NCBI GenBank assembly: GCA_002634385.1
Contig: NSJL01000003.1
Location: 1-64,000, forward strand
Length of the DNA: 64,000 bases
From: Nitrospira sp.
GTDB lineage: Bacteria > Nitrospirota > Thermodesulfovibrionia > Thermodesulfovibrionales > Dissulfurispiraceae
Reading direction: 5' to 3'
Shown here: in pieces, positions 58,981 to 64,000 of the stretch
Numbering within the stretch: position 1 is the stretch's first letter
How the letters are laid out: each line of letters starts with the position of its first letter
Made by a program: the position numbers and the translations under genes
Notes under the pieces: model-generated
Database searches by the model: none
Told to the model about the DNA's origin: nothing
What the model saw: only the letters and a program-made list of their open reading frames with translations

Positions 58981-60721
58981 AGGTCACCCTGAGGACTTCC
59001 TCCATGGAGGTGACGCCTTCGAGTACTTTCTTCAGGCCGCTCTGGCGCAGGGTGGCCATGCCGAGGCGGATCGCCTCCTTTTTGAGCTCCGCCGATGAGG
59101 CCCCCTGGAGGATCAGCTCTTTCAACTCGTCCTTCACCGGCATTACTTCATAGAGAGCGACCCTCCCCTTGTACCCGGTATTGTTGCACTCGGGGCAGCC
59201 CAGGCCGATGGAGCACGAGGCGCCGGAAATTCTCTCCGGGGCAAGACCGGCCTTGCGGAGGGCGGCCTCCGATATCTTCTGCTCCTCCTTGCACTTCGGG
59301 CATATTTTCCGCGCGAGCCGCTGCGCGATGACCAGCACCACCGAGGCGGAGACGATGAGCGGCTCGATCCCCATGTTGATCAGCCGTGTCACGGTGCTCG
59401 GCGCGTCGTTGGTGTGGAGGGTGCTCAGGACAAGATGTCCGGTAAGGGCGGCCTTTACGGCTATCTCCCCTGTCTCGAAATCCCGTATCTCGCCCACCAT
59501 GATCACGTCCGGGTCCTGGCGCAGAAAGGAGCGCAGGGCGGAGGCGAAGTTCAACCCGATATCGTCCTTGATCTGCACCTGGTTGATACCGAAGAAGTTG
59601 TACTCCACCGGGTCCTCCGCGGTCATGATATTCACCCCCGGCTTGTTGAGCTGGGAGAGGGCGGAGTAGAGGGTGGTGGTCTTTCCGCTCCCGGTGGGCC
59701 CGGTCACGAGGATCATTCCATAGGGCTTCTCAATCGCGTCGAGAAAATCCTGGAGGGGCTTCTCGTCGAACCCCAGCCTGGTGAGATCCAGCTGGAGGTT
59801 GGATTTGTCGAGGAGCCGCATGACGATCTTTTCTCCCCAGAGGGTGGGAAGAGTGGAAACACGGAAATCGATCTCCCTGTCCTCGCCGAACTTGAGCTTG
59901 ATCCTGCCGTCCTGGGGCAGTCTCCTTTCCGAGATGTCGAGGTGGGACATTATCTTGATGCGGGAGGTCAGGGCGTTCTTCATTTTCACGGGAAGCTTCA
60001 GCACCGGCTGCAGCACGCCGTCGACCCGGTACCGTACCCTCAGGAGGGTTTCGGCCGGCTCGATATGGATGTCGCTGGCGCGGGTGTTGATGGCGTTCAT
60101 GAGAATTCCGTTCACCAGCTTGACGATGGGGGCGTCCATCTCCCGGGGAGCGTCCTTGTCCTCCTTCTCCTCGACCACCGTCAACTCATCGAGAGCGCTG
60201 CCGATGATCTTGTTCATATCGTCCAGCTCCATGCTCTCCACCGGCTTCCCTTTCGGGGCGGCACCCGCAGACGCCTTTGCCGTGTCCCTTCGGGGATAGT
60301 ATTTCTCGATGGAATCCATGATGGCGGACTCCGCGGCCACATGCACGGAGATCTTCATCCCGGTAAGGAACCTGACCTCGTCGATGGCGAAGTTGTTGGA
60401 CGGGTCCACCACGGCGATCCTCAGGGCCGCCCCGTCCTTGGAGATGGGGATGAGCTGGAATTTTTTCGCTGTCTCGTAGGGAACGAGCTTGAGCAGGTTG
60501 GTGTCGATTTTGTGATCCGTAAGGTTGATGGCGGGGGCGTTGTACTGCCGGCTTAAGAAGGTGATGAGGCTTTCCTCGTTGATGTACCCCAGCTTCAGGA
60601 GAACGGAGCCGAGCCTTTTCCCTTCCAGTTTCTGAATACGGACAGCTTCGTTGAGTTGCTCTTCCGTGATGAGCCTGGCCTTCAGCAGCAACTGGCCTAA
60701 TAGCGATGTCCCGACAGTCAC
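58970..60721 (-). CDS. pilB: Type IV pilus extension ATPase PilB
   Basis: 583 residues, normal length. N-terminal N1/N2 domains (T2SSE_N pattern, QLLLKARLITEEQLNEA, RLGSVLLKLGYI), then the motor: Walker A GPTGSGKTTT (341-350), Asp box TAEDPVEY, Walker B VGEIRDFET, His box TLHTNDA. A four-Cys zinc motif (CPKC...CPEC) near 485-520 is typical of PilB/GspE. GspE is the alternative, but the adjacent PilT-like gene favours PilB. Start GTG 60721, with TATCTT only 5 bases upstream; see promoter entry. Confidence 0.94.
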   Translation of the reverse strand: MTVGTSLLGQLLLKARLITEEQLNEAVRIQKLEGKRLGSVLLKLGYINEESLITFLSRQYNAPAINLTDHKIDTNLLKLVPYETAKKFQLIPISKDGAALRIAVVDPSNNFAIDEVRFLTGMKISVHVAAESAIMDSIEKYYPRRDTAKASAGAAPKGKPVESMELDDMNKIIGSALDELTVVEEKEDKDAPREMDAPIVKLVNGILMNAINTRASDIHIEPAETLLRVRYRVDGVLQPVLKLPVKMKNALTSRIKIMSHLDISERRLPQDGRIKLKFGEDREIDFRVSTLPTLWGEKIVMRLLDKSNLQLDLTRLGFDEKPLQDFLDAIEKPYGMILVTGPTGSGKTTTLYSALSQLNKPGVNIMTAEDPVEYNFFGINQVQIKDDIGLNFASALRSFLRQDPDVIMVGEIRDFETGEIAVKAALTGHLVLSTLHTNDAPSTVTRLINMGIEPLIVSASVVLVIAQRLARKICPKCKEEQKISEAALRKAGLAPERISGASCSIGLGCPECNNTGYKGRVALYEVMPVKDELKELILQGASSAELKKEAIRLGMATLRQSGLKKVLEGVTSMEEVLRVTFED

Positions 60722-60725
60722 CCTT

Positions 60726-60755
60726 TAAGATACTTGAAGAAAAAGGTGAAAGTCA
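60726..60755 (-). promoter_or_regulatory. Sigma-70-like promoter before pilB
   Basis: On the minus strand TTGACT (60755-60750), an 18-base spacer, and TATCTT (60731-60726). The -10 ends 5 bases before GTG 60721, so a leaderless message is implied unless the start lies further in. Confidence 0.45.
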
Positions 60756-60970
60756 ATTTTCCCCGGCATTGAGATGCCCCGATAAGGTAAAATACTCACG
60801 GGTTTTTTTTACGCAGTATGGGGGCGGGGGAAGGGGGAGAACACGCCTTTCCCGGGGGAAAAACAGCGGGGGCCTGGCCGCGCGGAATCTCCTCCCTTTC
60901 CAAAGGGGGAAAAGGGGATGTACGAGAGAGGAACGGGAATGACGGAAAGGCTCGAAAGAAAGAAGGACCC

Positions 60971-63900
60971 ATGAACCTTTTCAAGGGAAACATAGCGATT
61001 ATCGGAGCCGGAAGCGGCGGCAGCGCCCTCCTCTCGGTAATACTCCATGACAATAACATAACGATCGCCGGAATTACCGACAGCGATCCCGATGCGCCCG
61101 GACTGCAGCTTGCGCGGCGGCATGGCATTCCCATCGCCGGACATTTCAGGGAGCTGCTGGAGAAGAGGCCCGATATCGTGGTGAACGTTACCGGGGACGA
61201 GGGCCTCATTTCCGAGATCATGCGCATGAAAGCCCCGGAGACAGAGGTCATCGACGGCAGGAGAATGCTCTTTGTCTGCAGCCTGCTCGAAAAGAGCCTG
61301 CACGCCCAGGGAGAGGTGAAGCGGCTCCTCGAAGAGACGAAGGAGCTCTACCGTATCGGTGTTTCCCTCACCTCGGCGGACTCCCTGGAAGAGGCGCTGG
61401 AGACCCTTCTTTCCGAGGCCCTCCGCACGGTCAGGGCTCCTGCGGGAAGCATTGCCCTCTATAATGAAACCGATGATACCCTGACTCTCAAAGCCCTGCA
61501 GGGCTTCTCTCCCGCCTTTTCCCGGGTAAGCCGCTGGACGCGCCGTGACGGCGGGATGACGGATCATATCCTGAGTAAGAGGGTACCCACCGTGATCCCG
61601 GATACGGAGAAACACTCCTTTATCGATAACCAGGTCCTTCTCAACGAAGGTGCCCGGAGCATTGTGGCGGTCCCCCTTTTCGCCAACGACAGGGTGGTCG
61701 GTATCCTTTATATCGACGACTTCACGGTGCGGGACTGGAGTCAGAAGGAGGTGGAGTTTCTCACCCTGCTCGGAATCCAGGCCGCTTTTGCCATCGAAAA
61801 GTTCAGGCTCATCTCCGCCATCTCGGAGACGCGCTCCTACCTGGAGAATGTCCTGGATACCACGGCGGACATCGTGATCACCACCGATACCGGGAGGAGG
61901 ATCGTGGAGTTCAATAAGGGTGCCTCCCGTGTCCTCGGCTATACAAAGGAAGAGATGACCGGCAGGGAGGTGGAGGAGCTGTGGGTGCGGCCCGAGGAAA
62001 GGGGGGAGATAATGGCCATTCTCGAAAGGGACGGATATGTTGCCGGCTATGAGACCCAGCTGAAGGCAAAAGACGGCAGGCCCATCGATGTCAGCCTCAC
62101 CCTCACCATCCTGAAAGACTCCGACGGCAGGATGCTGGGAACCGTGGGCATCAGCAAGGATATCACGGAAAAAAAGAAACTCGAAAGGGCCATCGAGGAG
62201 AGGAATGCGGAGCTCCATGAACTGAACGAAAAGCTGGAAGAGAAAGTGTTCGAAAGGACCAAGGAGATCGAAAGGGCCAACAGGGAGCTGGAGAGGTCGA
62301 ACAAGCTGAAAAGCCAGTTCATCGCCACCATGAGCCATGAGCTGAGGACCCCCCTCAATTCCATCCTCGGCTTTTCGGAATTGCTCCTTGACGATGTGTA
62401 CGGCGCCCTTGAGGAAAAGCAGAAGCGCCATGTGCAGAATATCTACAATTCGGGGAGCCATCTCCTCCAGCTCATCAATAATATCCTCGATATCGCGAAG
62501 ATCGAGTCGGGGAAGATGGAGCTCCACTATGAGAGCTTTTCCCTCGCCCATGCCGTAGCGGAGGTGGAAACGGTTATCCGGTCCCTGGCGGACAGGAAGA
62601 AACAGGAAATGCGGGTCCGGATTCCCGGGGATCTGCCCCCGGTCAAGGCGGACAGGGTCAAATTCAAGCAGATCCTCTATAACCTCCTCTCCAATGCCGT
62701 CAAGTTCACCCCGGAGGGCGGCGCCATTACGCTGGAGGCCTCGGTGGTCGGCGGCTCCGGGCTACCCCCCTTCGCGCATACCCTCGAGGTGTTTTCGGAG
62801 AAGGCCGAATTCCTTGTGTTTTCCATCGAGGATACCGGGATCGGGATACGGGCGGAGGACCGGGAGAGGATCTTTTCCGAATTCGAGCAGGGCGACAGCA
62901 GCTACTCGCGGAAATACGAGGGCACCGGTCTCGGTCTTGCCCTCACCAAGAGGCTTGTTGCGCTGCACGGTGGAGAGATAGCGGTGGAGAGCGAGGAGAA
63001 CGTGGGCAGCAGATTCACCTTCATCATCCCCCTCTTCGACGGGGTGGTGGCGGGGGAGCCGTTGCGAAGGCCGTTCAGACCTGTGGAGGAGTTTCCCGCA
63101 CAGGATGTGGAGGTGGTGAAAAGCAAGCGGAGCAAGTCACCCCTTATCCTGGTGGTGGAGGACGACCCTTCCACTTCGGAAGTGCTGACCCTCTATCTTG
63201 CCCAGGCGGGATACCGGATTGCCCATGCGTATTCCGGCATCGAGGCCGTCCACCGCATCAAAGAGCTGAAGCCCTTTGCCGTGCTCCTCGATGTGATGCT
63301 GCCGGAAAAGGACGGATGGGAGATCCTGCAGGAAGTGAAGTCGGATCCCGAGACGAAGGATATCCCGGTGATCATCTCCTCGGTCATCGACAACAGGGAA
63401 CTGGGTTTCGCCCTTGGCGCCTCCGATTACCTGGTGAAGCCCGTGGACAGGACGACCCTTTTAAAGAAGCTCCAGGAGCTGAGTTTCGATACGAAAAAGG
63501 TGCGAAAGAGCGTCACCATCCTCTGCATCGACGACAACCAGGAGGTACTGGAGCTCCTGACCTCCATTCTCGAACCCGCAGGGTACAACGTTATCACCTC
63601 GGGATCGGGGCAGGAAGGGATCGACAAGGCCGCCTCCTGCAAGCCCGACCTCATCATCCTCGATCTCATGATGCCCGAAGTGGACGGCTTCGAGGTGGTG
63701 CAGAAACTGAAGGACAGTCCGGTTACTGACGATATCCCCATTTTCATCCTGACAGCGAAGGACCTGTCTGTGGAGGACCGGCTCCGGCTTGCCGGAAAGA
63801 TAGAGAGTTTTGTCCAGAAGAGCCACTTCACCAAGGAAGACCTCCTCGAATATATCAAGGATCTCGAGGTGACCTATCCTGCACGGGCGGGGTTTCTGGA

Positions 63901-64000
63901 CGAAGTCAGCGGTCTCTTCGATCATTCCTACTTCCAGATACGCCTTGCCCAGGAGGTGAGCAGGGCAAAGAGGTACAGGAATACTTTCACCACGCTGATC
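60971..64000 (+). CDS. Hybrid histidine kinase with Rossmann-like N-terminus (runs off window)
   Basis: At least 1010 residues. Order: Rossmann/NAD(P)-binding-like domain (1-110, IAIIGAGSGGSALLSVI, then GITDSDPDAPG and VVNVTGDEG), GAF (135-285), PAS (295-405), coiled coil, HisKA with His456 (FIATMSHELRTPLNSILGFS), HATPase (LSNAVKFTPEGG, DTGIGI, GTGLGLAL), two receivers (Asp774 in LLDVMLPEKDG, Asp898 in ILDLMMPEVDG), then a stretch like the start of a GGDEF domain (LFDHSYFQIRLAQEVSRAKR). The gene has its own upstream region (60756-60970) and AAGGA before ATG. The output may be c-di-GMP synthesis; the end is outside the window. Confidence 0.9.
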   Translation, partial: MNLFKGNIAIIGAGSGGSALLSVILHDNNITIAGITDSDPDAPGLQLARRHGIPIAGHFRELLEKRPDIVVNVTGDEGLISEIMRMKAPETEVIDGRRMLFVCSLLEKSLHAQGEVKRLLEETKELYRIGVSLTSADSLEEALETLLSEALRTVRAPAGSIALYNETDDTLTLKALQGFSPAFSRVSRWTRRDGGMTDHILSKRVPTVIPDTEKHSFIDNQVLLNEGARSIVAVPLFANDRVVGILYIDDFTVRDWSQKEVEFLTLLGIQAAFAIEKFRLISAISETRSYLENVLDTTADIVITTDTGRRIVEFNKGASRVLGYTKEEMTGREVEELWVRPEERGEIMAILERDGYVAGYETQLKAKDGRPIDVSLTLTILKDSDGRMLGTVGISKDITEKKKLERAIEERNAELHELNEKLEEKVFERTKEIERANRELERSNKLKSQFIATMSHELRTPLNSILGFSELLLDDVYGALEEKQKRHVQNIYNSGSHLLQLINNILDIAKIESGKMELHYESFSLAHAVAEVETVIRSLADRKKQEMRVRIPGDLPPVKADRVKFKQILYNLLSNAVKFTPEGGAITLEASVVGGSGLPPFAHTLEVFSEKAEFLVFSIEDTGIGIRAEDRERIFSEFEQGDSSYSRKYEGTGLGLALTKRLVALHGGEIAVESEENVGSRFTFIIPLFDGVVAGEPLRRPFRPVEEFPAQDVEVVKSKRSKSPLILVVEDDPSTSEVLTLYLAQAGYRIAHAYSGIEAVHRIKELKPFAVLLDVMLPEKDGWEILQEVKSDPETKDIPVIISSVIDNRELGFALGASDYLVKPVDRTTLLKKLQELSFDTKKVRKSVTILCIDDNQEVLELLTSILEPAGYNVITSGSGQEGIDKAASCKPDLIILDLMMPEVDGFEVVQKLKDSPVTDDIPIFILTAKDLSVEDRLRLAGKIESFVQKSHFTKEDLLEYIKDLEVTYPARAGFLDEVSGLFDHSYFQIRLAQEVSRAKRYRNTFTTLI

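Noticed and set aside
1..64000. rRNA, tRNA, CRISPR arrays, prophage or replication origin
   Set aside because: None recognised by eye on either strand. tRNA genes could be missed without a covariance search, which would settle this.

Overview
The window is GC-rich DNA from a Gram-negative bacterium: it carries lptD, tol-pal genes, an LPS core/O-antigen cluster and type IV pilus ATPases. System II cytochrome c maturation genes (ResB/CcsA), moaA, an NADH-oxidoreductase locus with fdhD, a TrpB1/TrpB2 pair and many c-di-GMP and two-component proteins suggest an anaerobic or facultative environmental organism. This content fits Nitrospirota or Desulfobacterota, but the taxon is an inference and no rRNA or tRNA gene was seen.

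Layout. 1-5 kb: end of a long repeat, PHP phosphoesterase, TPR membrane protein, a 59-residue SAP protein, a broken Tat-signal fragment, Smr protein and pentapeptide-repeat protein. 5-11 kb: REC-PAS-GGDEF-EAL protein, nitroreductase, ResB/CcsA, a 61-residue protein coupled to a SWIM-finger protein. 11-14 kb: a repeat-rich patch with a cupin, a frameshifted GIY-YIG nuclease gene between inverted repeats, and a dead IS701-family element. 14-25.5 kb (minus strand): a probable operon trpB-trpA-accD-folC-lptD-truB-purB-SNF2 helicase. 25.6-28 kb: divergent trpB2-trpF, then convergent queF with a MITE-like element just upstream. 28.5-28.9 kb: an intact GIY-YIG nuclease gene, also between inverted palindromes. 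29-36.5 kb (minus): seven LPS genes (three GT9 enzymes, an O-antigen ligase, three other glycosyltransferases). 36.6-42.2 kb: nucleotide-sugar dehydrogenase, MTH865-like protein, a long repeat cutting a beta-barrel fragment, moaA, cpoB and pal.

42.5-51.7 kb is the most unusual region. A textbook sigma-54 promoter precedes a receiver-GcvH-like protein, a receiver-NuoE fusion, an HndB-like ferredoxin, NuoF and a NuoG/molybdopterin-type subunit. A PAS/Cys4/GAF/GAF sensor and FdhD follow. Fusing phosphorylatable receiver domains to an NADH-oxidising module suggests the complex itself is under signal control. The large subunit lacks the Cys/Sec-His pair of formate dehydrogenases. A second sigma-54 promoter drives the nearby HD-GYP gene.

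53-64 kb: a collapsed GGDEF/EAL pseudogene, hsp20, a YdjM-like protein, an SMR exporter, another long repeat, a YfbR-like HD protein, a PilT-like ATPase with altered Walker B and His boxes, PilB, and a hybrid histidine kinase with an N-terminal Rossmann-like domain that runs off the window.

Repeats are a main theme. There are four same-orientation copies of a roughly 0.6-0.85 kb non-coding repeat, each just upstream of a plus-strand gene. A 77-92 bp multi-hairpin family (GTCATCCCGG...GGGGTGAC) occurs both inside these and alone.
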